Below are positions 1-6,280 of a stretch of DNA of 9,127 nucleotides, in pieces. The position numbers and the translations under genes were made by a program. A model generated the notes under the pieces. It saw only the letters and a list, made by a program, of their open reading frames with translations, searched no databases and was not told the origin of the DNA. Each line of letters opens with the position of its first letter. The stretch's first letter is position 1. Source of the stretch: Syntrophobacterales bacterium (GTDB lineage: Bacteria; Desulfobacterota; Desulfobaccia; Desulfobaccales; 0-14-0-80-60-11); assembly GCA_020052215.1 (NCBI GenBank), contig JAGVPN010000411.1, positions 1 through 9,127 of the forward strand, written 5' to 3'.

Positions 1-1
1 C

Positions 2-631
2 AAGAACCTGCTGTGCCTCACCGGCGACCACCAGACCTTCGGCGACCATCCCCAGGCCAAGAACGTCCACGACCTGGATTCCGTCATGCTGGCCCACACT
101 CTCAAAACCATGCGGGACGACGGCAAGATGATCAGCGGCACCGAGGTCCAGGGCCGGCCCCGCATGTTTATCGGGGCCGCGGCCAACCCCTTTGCCGATC
201 CCCAGGAGTTCCGGGTAGTGCGCATGGGCAAGAAGATCAACGCCGGGGTCCAGTTCATCCAGACCCAGTGCATCTACAACATGGAGCGCTTCAAGACGTT
301 CATGGAGATGGCCAATGACATGGGCCTGACGGAGAAGTGCTACATCATGGCCGGCATCACCCCTCTGAAATCCGTGGGTATGGCCAACTATATGAAAAAA
401 TTCGTCCCCGGCCTGGACGTGCCCGACTCCTTCATCGCCCGCCTCAAGAGCGTGCCTAAAGACAAGGTGGCCGCGGAAGGCATCAAGATCGCCGTGGAGC
501 AGATCCACGAGTGCCTGGCCATGAAGGGCATCGCCGGCATCCACCTCATGGCCATTGAATGGGAAGAGAGGGTCCCGGAGATTCTGGAAATCGCCAAACT
601 CCTGCCCCGCCCCAAGGTGGAAGCGGATTAA
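2..631 (+). CDS. metF: Methylenetetrahydrofolate reductase, 5'-truncated by window edge
   Basis: This frame is open from base 2, so the N-terminus (roughly 80-100 residues for this family) lies outside the window; 209 residues are visible. The enzyme is a flavoprotein that reduces 5,10-methylene-tetrahydrofolate to 5-methyl-tetrahydrofolate. In anaerobes with a Wood-Ljungdahl pathway it is the last step of the methyl branch; elsewhere it feeds methionine synthesis. Family signatures seen are LTGDH near the visible start, AGVQFIQTQCIYNMERF in the middle (the conserved Gln-Thr-Gln strand with an adjacent helix) and MAGITPLKS. The C-terminus is complete and ends TAA. A strong terminator follows 43 bp later, so this is the last gene of its transcription unit. 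Any partner such as MetV would lie upstream and cannot be seen. Whether it serves acetyl-CoA synthesis/oxidation or methionine supply is inference. The family assignment is firm. Confidence 0.93.
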   Translation, partial: KNLLCLTGDHQTFGDHPQAKNVHDLDSVMLAHTLKTMRDDGKMISGTEVQGRPRMFIGAAANPFADPQEFRVVRMGKKINAGVQFIQTQCIYNMERFKTFMEMANDMGLTEKCYIMAGITPLKSVGMANYMKKFVPGLDVPDSFIARLKSVPKDKVAAEGIKIAVEQIHECLAMKGIAGIHLMAIEWEERVPEILEIAKLLPRPKVEAD

Positions 632-673
632 TCAACGAACAGTGGGGCGAGCCTCCGTGCCCGCCATCTCATC

Positions 674-707
674 AAAAAGCCCGGCCCTCATGGACCGGGC
701 TTTTTTT
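674..707 (+). terminator. Rho-independent terminator after metF
   Basis: An 11-bp perfect stem (AAAAAGCCCGG at 674-684 pairing with CCGGGCTTTTT at 695-705) encloses a 10-nt loop and ends in a run of seven T at 701-707. The A tract on the left also gives a possible terminator in the opposite direction, but no minus-strand gene ends here. It separates metF from the next genes. Confidence 0.93.
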
Positions 708-838
708 ATGAGGCGAGTTGTAGTAAGGTGGAAAACATAAAGAGCGGCAGGGTGGGCGTCTTCGCCCTGACGGTGGATGCAGACTTGGAGAACCGCCCTG
801 ACGGCCGCGGCTCCCTGGCCCCTGCGGGTAAGTCCGAA

Positions 839-867
839 TTGACAGGAAAGAATTGGTCAGTCACCAT
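839..867 (+). promoter_or_regulatory. Candidate promoter for the small membrane protein
   Basis: A perfect TTGACA -35 hexamer (839-844) is followed after 17 bp by a weak -10 candidate, CACCAT (862-867). This would start transcription about 25 nt upstream of the ATG at 900. The -35 match and spacing support it; the -10 match is poor. The stretch 708-838 before it shows no gene that I can support. Confidence 0.35.
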
Positions 868-899
868 TAACTGGCTGAACATCAGCGGGGGAAATACCC

Positions 900-1133
900 A
901 TGGCAAACGAAATCCAGAAGCTGGGGCCGAAAGATTTCATCACGGGATGCCTGGTAATAGTTGTAGCCGTATTTGTTGTTCCGATGCTGGTACTTCTATT
1001 TAAGGTAAGTGTTTATCTGGCGATTGTAATTGGGGTGATTGTAGCGATTATTTTGGGAATCGCCTTGTTAGGCAAGGTTGTCAGGCTCATCTTTTTTAGG
1101 GGTGAATCGGACAATAAGAGTAACAGCAGATAA
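900..1133 (+). CDS. Small hydrophobic protein, two predicted membrane helices (unknown)
   Basis: This encodes a 77-residue protein of no recognised family. It has a polar N-terminus (about residues 1-13), two hydrophobic segments separated by about one lysine (roughly 14-34 and 37-59), and a basic to polar tail ending in a Ser/Asn-rich stretch. The pattern suggests an inner-membrane hairpin. A GGGGGAA purine stretch about 8 nt upstream of the ATG can act as a ribosome binding site, and a TTGACA motif lies further upstream. The coding DNA is clearly AT-richer than its neighbours and uses many GTA, ATT and TTT codons, unlike the GC-ending codons of metF or trxB. That may reflect its hydrophobic composition or recent acquisition. 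It stands alone, between a terminator and the trxA promoter. It is probably real because of the coherent membrane topology, but no function can be assigned. Confidence 0.6.
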   Translation: MANEIQKLGPKDFITGCLVIVVAVFVVPMLVLLFKVSVYLAIVIGVIVAIILGIALLGKVVRLIFFRGESDNKSNSR

Positions 1134-1271
1134 TCTTTAATTCTGGTTTCCAAGCTCCTGATAGGGACCCCGAATTAACGTTAGTCGCAGCCCGGGCCTT
1201 TCTCGAAGGTTCGCATGCTGGCCCAGGCCCCGGTTGGGAGCGCCCTGGCGGTTCAGGCCCCGGAAAATTCA

Positions 1272-1301
1272 TTGACAAAAAGCCCCCAAAAAAGATAGTA
1301 A
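1272..1301 (+). promoter_or_regulatory. Promoter of the trxA-trxB-bamD cluster
   Basis: A perfect TTGACA (1272-1277) is followed after 18 bp by TAGTAA (1296-1301), a modest -10 match. The 3' end of the region is notably AT-rich against a GC-rich background. Transcription would begin near 1308, leaving a leader of about 30 nt. The interval 1134-1271 holds no gene or clear terminator that I can support. Confidence 0.55.
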
Positions 1302-1327
1302 TATCAAAATTAGTCCGATTTTATCTT

Positions 1328-1333
1328 AGGAGG
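1328..1333 (+). promoter_or_regulatory. Ribosome binding site of trxA
   Basis: A full AGGAGG Shine-Dalgarno sequence lies 6 nt before the ATG at 1340. It fixes the start and predicts high translation. Confidence 0.9.
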
Positions 1334-1339
1334 AAAAGC

Positions 1340-1663
1340 ATGGCTGAACCTTTTCAGGTTAGCGACGCTGACTTCGAACAGGAAATCCTGAAGTCCGATA
1401 TTCCGGCCTTGGTGGATTTTTGGGCGGCTTGGTGCGGCCCCTGCCGGGCCATCGCCCCGGTGGTGGAGGAACTGGCCCGGGATTTTCAGGGCAAGGTCAA
1501 AGTGGCCAAGATGAACGTGGATGAAAACGCCAAAACCCCGGCAAAATACGGTATCAGAGCCATTCCGACCCTGATTATTTTTAAAGGGGGGCAGGTGGTG
1601 GAGCAGATCACCGGCGCCGTCTCCCGTTCCATCATTGAAAACGCTTTGAAGAAAGCCCTCTAA
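1340..1663 (+). CDS. trxA: Thioredoxin
   Basis: This is a full-length 107-residue cytoplasmic thioredoxin, the usual size. It is a general protein-disulfide reductant that is itself recharged by thioredoxin reductase. The active site is FWAAWCGPC with redox cysteines Cys32 and Cys35. The buried Asp is at position 26 (VDFW), and the cis-proline loop AIPT has Pro76. The GG turn (83-84) and C-terminal helix are intact. There is no signal peptide, so it is cytoplasmic. The start is fixed by a perfect AGGAGG site. Its stop is 14 bp before trxB, encoding its own reductase, so the two form a functional pair under one promoter. Likely clients are ribonucleotide reductase, methionine sulfoxide reductases and other disulfide-regulated enzymes, but these are not in the window. 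Confidence 0.97.
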   Translation: MAEPFQVSDADFEQEILKSDIPALVDFWAAWCGPCRAIAPVVEELARDFQGKVKVAKMNVDENAKTPAKYGIRAIPTLIIFKGGQVVEQITGAVSRSIIENALKKAL

Positions 1664-1677
1664 GCCATCGGTCCGGC

Positions 1678-2619
1678 ATGTCTGCGCGGGATTATGACCT
1701 TATCATCATTGGCGGCGGCCCAGCCGGGCTCACCGCGGGCATCTATGCCGGTCGGGCCCGCCTCAAGACCCTGCTCCTGGAAAAGCTCATCCACGGCGGG
1801 CAGATGATGACCACCGACCTGGTGGAGAACTACCCGGGGTTCCCGGAGGGGATCACCGGGTTCGAACTCAGCGACCGGATGCGGAAACAGGCGGAGCGCT
1901 TCGGCCTGGAAATCCGCAGCCAAGAAGTCCTGGAACTGAAACCCGGGAAGCCGGTGCATACGGTGGTCCTCCCGGATGGACAGCTTACCGCCGGCGCGGT
2001 CATCATCGCCACAGGCGCCCGGTATCGGCGGTTGGGGGTCCCGGGAGAAGACCAACTCGTCGGCCGGGGGGTCAGCTTCTGCGCCACCTGCGACGGCGCC
2101 TTTTTCAAAGACGAGGCCATCGTCATGGTGGGCGGGGGTGACAACGCCCTCACCGAAACCCTTTTCCTGGAGCGCTTTGCCAAAAAGATCCACCTGATCC
2201 ACCGCCGGGATCAATTCCGGGGTGCCAAATACCTCCAGGAGCGGGTCTTCCAGCTGGAAAAACTGGGCAAGGTAGAGATTCACTGGGACAGCGAAGTGAA
2301 GGAGTTTTTAGGCCGGGACAACCTGGAAGCCGCCAAAATCAGGAATGTGAAAAACCTGGAAGAAACCGTGCTCCCGGTTACCGGGGCCTTCATCGCCATC
2401 GGCATGCTGCCCAACAGCGGCTGGCTCAATGATCTCCTGGCCATGGACGAATGGGGCTTCCTGCTTACCGACGTCATCATGGCCACTGCGATCCCGGGCA
2501 TCTTTGCCGCCGGGGACATACGCGCCAAACTCTGGCGGCAGATCAGCACCGCCGTGGGAGATGGGTCAGTGGCGGCCAACGCCGCCGAAAACTACTTGGA
2601 AGAGCTGAAGCGAGGCTAA
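1678..2619 (+). CDS. trxB: Thioredoxin-disulfide reductase
   Basis: This is a 313-residue low-molecular-weight thioredoxin reductase, the typical bacterial length. It passes electrons from NAD(P)H through FAD and a redox disulfide to thioredoxin. Domains in order are an FAD Rossmann motif GGGPAG (residues 12-17), the redox pair CATC (Cys135, Cys138) inside the pyridine-nucleotide domain, a second dinucleotide motif starting GGGDNALTE (152-160), HRRDQFR (175-181) whose arginines normally grip the NADPH 2'-phosphate, and the second FAD motif GIFAAGD (274-280). In many homologues the second Rossmann motif reads GGGDSA; here it is GGGDNA, a mild change. No clear Shine-Dalgarno sequence precedes the ATG, which lies only 14 bp after trxA, so translational coupling is likely. 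Its 3' end supplies the ribosome binding site of bamD. Confidence 0.97.
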   Translation: MSARDYDLIIIGGGPAGLTAGIYAGRARLKTLLLEKLIHGGQMMTTDLVENYPGFPEGITGFELSDRMRKQAERFGLEIRSQEVLELKPGKPVHTVVLPDGQLTAGAVIIATGARYRRLGVPGEDQLVGRGVSFCATCDGAFFKDEAIVMVGGGDNALTETLFLERFAKKIHLIHRRDQFRGAKYLQERVFQLEKLGKVEIHWDSEVKEFLGRDNLEAAKIRNVKNLEETVLPVTGAFIAIGMLPNSGWLNDLLAMDEWGFLLTDVIMATAIPGIFAAGDIRAKLWRQISTAVGDGSVAANAAENYLEELKRG

Positions 2620-2622
2620 CCT

Positions 2623-3351
2623 ATGACCAAAAAAGCAGTCATCCAGGGGATCCTGGCACTGGTGCTGATGTTCGCCTTCAGCGGTTGCACTACCGTCAAG
2701 GGCTGGTTCAGCAAGGCAAAACCCGAAATGCCCCCGGAAGTTTTGGCCCAGAAAGGCATCAAGGATCTGAAAAAGCAGAACTATGATGACGCCATCGAGA
2801 CCTTCGGAATGGTGCGGGACCGCTACCCCTACAGCGACCAGGCTCTCCTGGCCCAACTCAAGGTGGCGGACGCTTACTTCTTTAAAAAGAAGTACGAAGA
2901 AGCCTACCAGGCCTACCGGGAATTCGAAAAACTCCATCCCACCAACAAGGCCGTGCCGTATTGCATCTACCGGGAAGGCCAGAGTTTCTATCGCCAGCGT
3001 TCCACCATCGACCGGGACCAGACCTATACCCAGAAGGCCATAGACGAATTCAAGCGGCTCAAGCAAAAACACCCCGACAGCGAATACATCACCAAGGCGG
3101 ATTATTATCTGGCCCGCTGCCGTAAGGATCTGGCGGAACACGAATTCTATGTGGCCGAGTTCTATTATCGGACCAAACATTACCAGGCCGCCATCGACCG
3201 CTATCAGGCCATCCAGCAGGATTATCCCGAGTTCCCCAAGAACGCCGAAGCCAAGGAGCGCATCCAGGAGTGTCAAGAACTCCTGGCCAAACAGGACAAG
3301 CCCAAAGGCTTCCTCTCCAAAGTTACCGGCCTTTTCGACGCCAAGTGGTAA
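2623..3351 (+). CDS. bamD: Outer-membrane assembly lipoprotein BamD-like (TPR)
   Basis: This encodes a 242-residue lipoprotein of the BamD/YfiO family, which sits on the inner face of the outer membrane and works with BamA to insert beta-barrel proteins. The N-terminus is a lipoprotein signal peptide (MTKK, hydrophobic core 7-19, lipobox FSGC with lipidated Cys22). Phe at -3 is less usual than Leu, and Thr at +2 is compatible with outer-membrane delivery. The mature part is tetratricopeptide-like helical repeats. Family hallmarks are the first repeat (DLKKQNYDDAIETF), the PYCIYREGQSFY segment, the loop DRDQTYTQKAIDEF and the final repeat AEFYYRTKHYQAAIDRY. Length is normal. It starts 3 bp after trxB, with GAGG at 2612-2615 inside the trxB end, so it belongs to the trxAB transcript. 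A sister TPR lipoprotein (CpoB-like) is less likely given the conserved central segment. Confidence 0.9.
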   Translation: MTKKAVIQGILALVLMFAFSGCTTVKGWFSKAKPEMPPEVLAQKGIKDLKKQNYDDAIETFGMVRDRYPYSDQALLAQLKVADAYFFKKKYEEAYQAYREFEKLHPTNKAVPYCIYREGQSFYRQRSTIDRDQTYTQKAIDEFKRLKQKHPDSEYITKADYYLARCRKDLAEHEFYVAEFYYRTKHYQAAIDRYQAIQQDYPEFPKNAEAKERIQECQELLAKQDKPKGFLSKVTGLFDAKW

Positions 3352-3385
3352 GGGCCGGCCGGGGGGCCGGCGCAGTTCCGGCCCT
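3351..3385 (+). terminator. GC-rich hairpin after bamD (possible end of transcript)
   Basis: AGGGCCGG (3351-3358) pairs with CCGGCCCT (3378-3385), and the loop itself contains a CCGG palindrome. No T run follows, so it is not a standard intrinsic terminator; it could stabilise the 3' end or assist Rho-dependent stopping. It begins in the bamD stop codon. Confidence 0.35.
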
Positions 3386-3537
3386 CCCGGCAATCCGCGT
3401 TTCCGTCTCCACCTCTCGGCCCGCCTCATCCAGTTTGAGGCGCGGCGCGCCCTCAGGCGTCCTGCCCTCGGTTCGCTCAACCTCAGATTTTCTCCCTTTC
3501 CCAGTTGAAAAACTAGCCATTTTCAAAAATTCTCCGG

Positions 3538-3595
3538 CTGAGCGGAGCTAAGAATCTCATATTTTTGGATAATTCAGATCCTTCGCTTCCCTCAG
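3538..3595. repeat. Imperfect inverted repeat of a common dispersed type
   Basis: Two 20-nt arms, CTGAGCGGAGCTAAGAATCT (3538-3557) and AGATCCTTCGCTTCCCTCAG (3576-3595), are inverted copies with 16 of 20 positions matching, separated by an AT-rich 18-nt spacer. The arm sequence resembles the 'TTCTGAGCGAAGCGAAGAATCT' theme that I recall from intergenic repeats of many environmental bacteria. That resemblance is from memory, not from a search. The remainder of the gene-free stretch 3386-3701 shows no coding region that I can support; open frames there are short and shift strand. Confidence 0.6.
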
Positions 3596-3701
3596 AATGA
3601 CAAAGAAAGCCGTTTTTCAACAACCTTTGCCAGGGGAATCCGAGGTTTTGAAAGGGCTTGGACTATCGCCCCGGCCTCCCGTCAGCTCTTCGCCCCGGGG
3701 T

Positions 3702-5144
3702 TTATTTACCATGTTTGGTTTTCAGGATCTGGAGGAGCAGATGAGGTTGCTTAAAGGCACCCCTGATAAACTGCCGGACCAGGGAGTTGTGCTTGATAAG
3801 TCGCACCAGTTCCAGAAGATTGGGCCAGCGCCACAACCGCTGTACATATGACTGATAAATTTCCCGGGCCTGCCTGGCCAGGGCGGCGGGGTCGGGAAAG
3901 CCGGCAAAGTCATAAATAGCCTTGCTGTCGGCTGCCTTCAGAGTGGGAGGTTCTCCGGGGCCCACCAGTTCATCCCAGAGTTCCGCCCCTGGATAGATTT
4001 TCAAAGTTTGGATATCAATGAGATGGGGCTGAGCTTTCCGGATAAACTCTTTGGTCCGCTCGATATCGTCCCGGGTCTCCCCGGGACCACCGATGATGAA
4101 TGAGGCAAAGACCAAGAGGTGATGCTTTCTGGCCCTTTGCACCCCTTGGGCAACGGCAAGGGCCGAGCCCAACTTGCGGTAGCGTCGGCGTTGGGGATCA
4201 GAGCCGCTTTCCACGCCAACGAAGGCGAACTCGAAGCCTGCGTCTTTCATAAGCGCCAGGGTGGCGTCGGGAAGATGGTGCAAAAAGCCCTCGAAGCCAA
4301 AGCTCATTTTGAGATTATTTTGGAGTAGGAGGCGGCACAGCTGGTTGAGGCGCGCCGGGTCGACGGTGAAGTTTTGGTCCGCAAAGACCGCGGCCTTATA
4401 CCCTTTTTGCGAAAGCTGGCGCAATTCCTGGAACACATTGGGGGTGCTCCGGGGCCGCCAAGGCGCCAATTCGGCAGGTTTCTGGGAACAAAAGGTGCAC
4501 CTGGCCGGGCAACCGCGGGAAGAGAGAACGCTGGCCACTTTACCCGCGTCGTGCAAGTGCCAATAGCCGTAGCGGGTAAAATAATCCTGGTAATCAGAGA
4601 ACGCCAAGTTCGGGAACGCCAGGGCGTCCAGGTCCAGAATGACCTGCGTCCGGCCCTGGATAATCTCACCCTGTGACCGCCAGGAGAGCCCGGGAACCCC
4701 GGCGACCTCCTGGCCCTGGAGGATACGTCGGCACAATTCCGGAAAGGATTCTTCCGCCTCTCCCCGGAGAACCAGATCCACTTCAGGAACCTCCCGAAGC
4801 AGCAGGCGATCAAAGAGGGTGGCATGGAGGCCGCCCAAAACGGTCGTCACGCCTGGCTTCAGCTTTTTCACCAGCCTGAGAAGTCTGAGGCCCCGGTTAA
4901 TATTGGGGCTCAGCACCGATATCCCAAAAATATCCGGAGCCAGGGCCACCACCCGGTGGGCGGCCTCCTCGGCGTACAGACCGTGGGCGCAGGCATCCAC
5001 GACCTTGATCTCAACCTTGCCCCCAAGTTTTTCCCTGGCGGCCGTGGCGATATAAAAGAGACCCAGGGGAGGAGGGGTACCGGGGCCCAGAAGAAACCCA
5101 TCCAGCGGGGGGGAAGCCAACACGATTTTCATATGCCCAACCAT
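3702..5144 (-). CDS. B12-binding-domain radical SAM protein
   Basis: This is a 480-residue enzyme with the two-domain plan of cobalamin-domain radical SAM proteins (BchE/HpnP-like class). Residues about 5-145 form the Rossmann-like B12-binding domain, with SPPLDG near the start, PLGLFYIA, LGGLHAT and the GEAEESFPEL motif. The radical SAM barrel follows. Its [4Fe-4S] cluster motif is SSRGCPARCTFCSQ with Cys212, Cys216 and Cys219, and downstream motifs are VGVESGSD (309-316) and IIGGPGET (350-357). The C-terminus (about 420-480) is helical and basic. The canonical cobalamin-ligating DxHxxG is not seen; at the expected place the sequence is DACAHG (50-55), so any cobalamin may bind base-off or not at all. 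The substrate cannot be deduced. The gene lies 270 bp downstream of hdrB on the same strand, behind its own possible promoter and leader. MKIV at residue 5 (base 5132) is an equally plausible start; neither start has an ideal ribosome binding site. Confidence 0.9.
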   Translation of the reverse strand: MVGHMKIVLASPPLDGFLLGPGTPPPLGLFYIATAAREKLGGKVEIKVVDACAHGLYAEEAAHRVVALAPDIFGISVLSPNINRGLRLLRLVKKLKPGVTTVLGGLHATLFDRLLLREVPEVDLVLRGEAEESFPELCRRILQGQEVAGVPGLSWRSQGEIIQGRTQVILDLDALAFPNLAFSDYQDYFTRYGYWHLHDAGKVASVLSSRGCPARCTFCSQKPAELAPWRPRSTPNVFQELRQLSQKGYKAAVFADQNFTVDPARLNQLCRLLLQNNLKMSFGFEGFLHHLPDATLALMKDAGFEFAFVGVESGSDPQRRRYRKLGSALAVAQGVQRARKHHLLVFASFIIGGPGETRDDIERTKEFIRKAQPHLIDIQTLKIYPGAELWDELVGPGEPPTLKAADSKAIYDFAGFPDPAALARQAREIYQSYVQRLWRWPNLLELVRLIKHNSLVRQFIRGAFKQPHLLLQILKTKHGK

Positions 5145-5264
5145 TCACGCAAGAGACTCTCCAAGAATAAACCGCCACCGCGGCAATCTCGCAGGCTGTG
5201 AGGGGGCCTCTTTGCCTGAGGATAACCCCCACGGTCCTGCTGGCAAAGGTAAACCTGCCAGGAC
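5145..5264 (-). promoter_or_regulatory. Possible structured 5' leader RNA of the radical SAM gene
   Basis: If transcription starts near 5263, the leader is about 120 nt and folds strongly. Hairpin 1 (5234-5264) pairs CTGGCA with TGCCAG, extended by GTC with GAC across a 3-nt bulge and by GG with CC inside. Hairpin 2 (5198-5232) pairs GGGG with CCCC and CCTC with GAGG around the loop AGGCAAA, closed by GTG/CAC. The loop segment CAGGC (5213-5217 region) can instead pair with GCCTG just 3' of hairpin 2, giving a mutually exclusive fold. I cannot match it to a known riboswitch class; cobalamin, c-di-GMP and Moco consensus motifs were considered and not found. Confidence 0.35.
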
Positions 5265-5269
5265 GAAGC

Positions 5270-5299
5270 ATAATAACAGGAAAATTCATGCGCAGTCAC
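5270..5299 (-). promoter_or_regulatory. Candidate promoter of the radical SAM gene
   Basis: On the minus strand GTGACT (5299-5294) is followed after 18 bp by TATTAT (5275-5270), a five-of-six match to the -10 consensus. Transcription would begin near 5263, exactly at the base of the first leader hairpin. The rest of the gap to hdrB (5300-5414) contains no obvious gene or terminator. Confidence 0.45.
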
Positions 5300-5414
5300 G
5301 AGAAATCATTCCTGGGCCGGCCTTGAAGCCCGGTAAACCCTCAGAGTCGGGGTCGTGCTGCCGGACCGGCGCAGCCGCATGGGAGGAAATGGCGTTTCAC
5401 AGAGGGGCGGTCAG

Positions 5415-6278
5415 CTAAGGGATTAGTTCCCTGGCTTGGAGGAGAGGCCGGGGGTCCACCAGGTGGCGGGTGAACCAGCCCTCGTAATCCTGCGCCCCCA
5501 GGGCCAGGGCCAAAATTTCGGAAAAGTGAAAGATGGGGAGCCGGGGCTCCCAGGTGCAGCGGATTTCCAGGTTGAGCTGGCACATGGCGCAGGAGGTCAC
5601 CAGACACTCCGCGCCCGCGGCTACGGCGCTGGCCAAAATCTCGTTCACCAGGGGGGTGACCACGTCGGCCCGGGCGGCGCTCAAAAAACTGCCGCAGCAG
5701 CGCTGGGTGAGGGCCTTGTCCAGGGGGACGCCCCCCAGCATGGTCAGAACATTGCCCATCTCCCCCTGGTAATAGCTCCCCTGGCGCAACGACGGGGGCC
5801 GGAATAAGGTGCAGCCATAGTAAGGCACGAACTTCAGGCCGTTCAGGTTCCGCACCAGGCCCTGCTGCAGGCGCGCCGGTCCCAAACGCACCAGCACTTC
5901 CAAAAAGTGGATGATTGACAGGCCCAGGGAGATGGGCCGGCCCCAGCGGCGTTCCTGGGCCCGGAGGGTCTCCGGCTCCTCTTTCAAGCGCTGATGGGCT
6001 TCCCGCAGGTGGTAGAGGCAGCGGGGGCACATGGCCATGAGGGGGCGGTCGGGAGGGGCCAGGGACAGGTTCCGCACCGCCAGGGAGAAGGCGATCTCCT
6101 TATCCAGGATGTTGGCGGAAGAGGAGCCGCAGCAATTCCAATCCTCCAGTTCGATGAGGTTGAGACCCAGAATCTCGGCGGCCTCCATCATGGAGATGTT
6201 GCTCTCCCGGGCCGAACTCTCCAGGGAACAGCCGGGAAAGTACGACAGGTCCGTCAGGTTGAGGCCGCGGCCGGGCAT
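5415..6278 (-). CDS. hdrB: Heterodisulfide reductase subunit B-like protein (two CCG domains)
   Basis: This encodes a 287-residue HdrB-type protein. HdrB carries the catalytic noncubane iron-sulfur clusters that cleave disulfides such as CoM-S-S-CoB in methanogens; in bacteria the physiological acceptor is usually unknown. Both cysteine-rich CCG domains are complete. The first has Cys17, Cys49-Cys50-Gly51 and Cys84-x-x-Cys87; the second has Cys156, Cys194-Cys195-Gly196 and Cys230-x-x-Cys233. Length is normal and there is no membrane segment, so the protein is cytoplasmic or membrane-associated through partners. It starts 2 bp after the hdrC stop, with GGAAGAG inside the hdrC end as ribosome binding site, so the two are co-translated. 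No hdrA (flavin subunit) lies beside the pair, so it must dock with a partner encoded elsewhere or work as a stand-alone HdrCB module. Related modules occur in DsrK, TmcB and glycolate oxidase GlpC/GlcF; the separate HdrC argues for Hdr. Confidence 0.9.
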   Translation of the reverse strand: MPGRGLNLTDLSYFPGCSLESSARESNISMMEAAEILGLNLIELEDWNCCGSSSANILDKEIAFSLAVRNLSLAPPDRPLMAMCPRCLYHLREAHQRLKEEPETLRAQERRWGRPISLGLSIIHFLEVLVRLGPARLQQGLVRNLNGLKFVPYYGCTLFRPPSLRQGSYYQGEMGNVLTMLGGVPLDKALTQRCCGSFLSAARADVVTPLVNEILASAVAAGAECLVTSCAMCQLNLEIRCTWEPRLPIFHFSEILALALGAQDYEGWFTRHLVDPRPLLQARELIP

Positions 6279-6280
6279 AA

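Noticed and set aside
728..1003. 91-codon plus-strand frame (GTG start) after the metF terminator
   Set aside because: It overlaps the better-supported 77-residue membrane protein in another frame, has no ribosome binding site, and its translation has no coherent pattern beyond residue 55.
2566..3480. 304-codon minus-strand frame opposite bamD
   Set aside because: Shadow of the bamD frame; bamD has a signal peptide, TPR motifs and a ribosome binding site, while this frame has low-complexity Leu/Gly/Phe content and no such support.
3462..3490. GGTTCGCTCAACC-like T-arm hint of a tRNA
   Set aside because: No acceptor stem, anticodon arm or D arm could be built around it on either strand.
3323..3526. 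67-codon minus-strand frame in the gene-free stretch after bamD
   Set aside because: Strongly charged, low-complexity translation that runs back into bamD; no ribosome binding site or family match. It may be degenerate repeat DNA.
3597..3851. 84-codon plus-strand frame starting MTKKAVFQQ
   Set aside because: It overlaps the 3' end of the radical SAM gene in antisense and begins within a repeat; the resemblance of its first residues to the BamD start is coincidental, with no ribosome binding site.
5233..5264. Bulged hairpin considered as an intrinsic terminator after hdrB
   Set aside because: No T run follows on the minus strand, and it lies downstream of a good promoter, so a leader hairpin fits better.
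5341..6030. 229-codon minus-strand frame within hdrB
   Set aside because: Out-of-frame shadow of hdrB, Pro/Gly/Arg-rich as expected for the wrong frame of GC-rich DNA.
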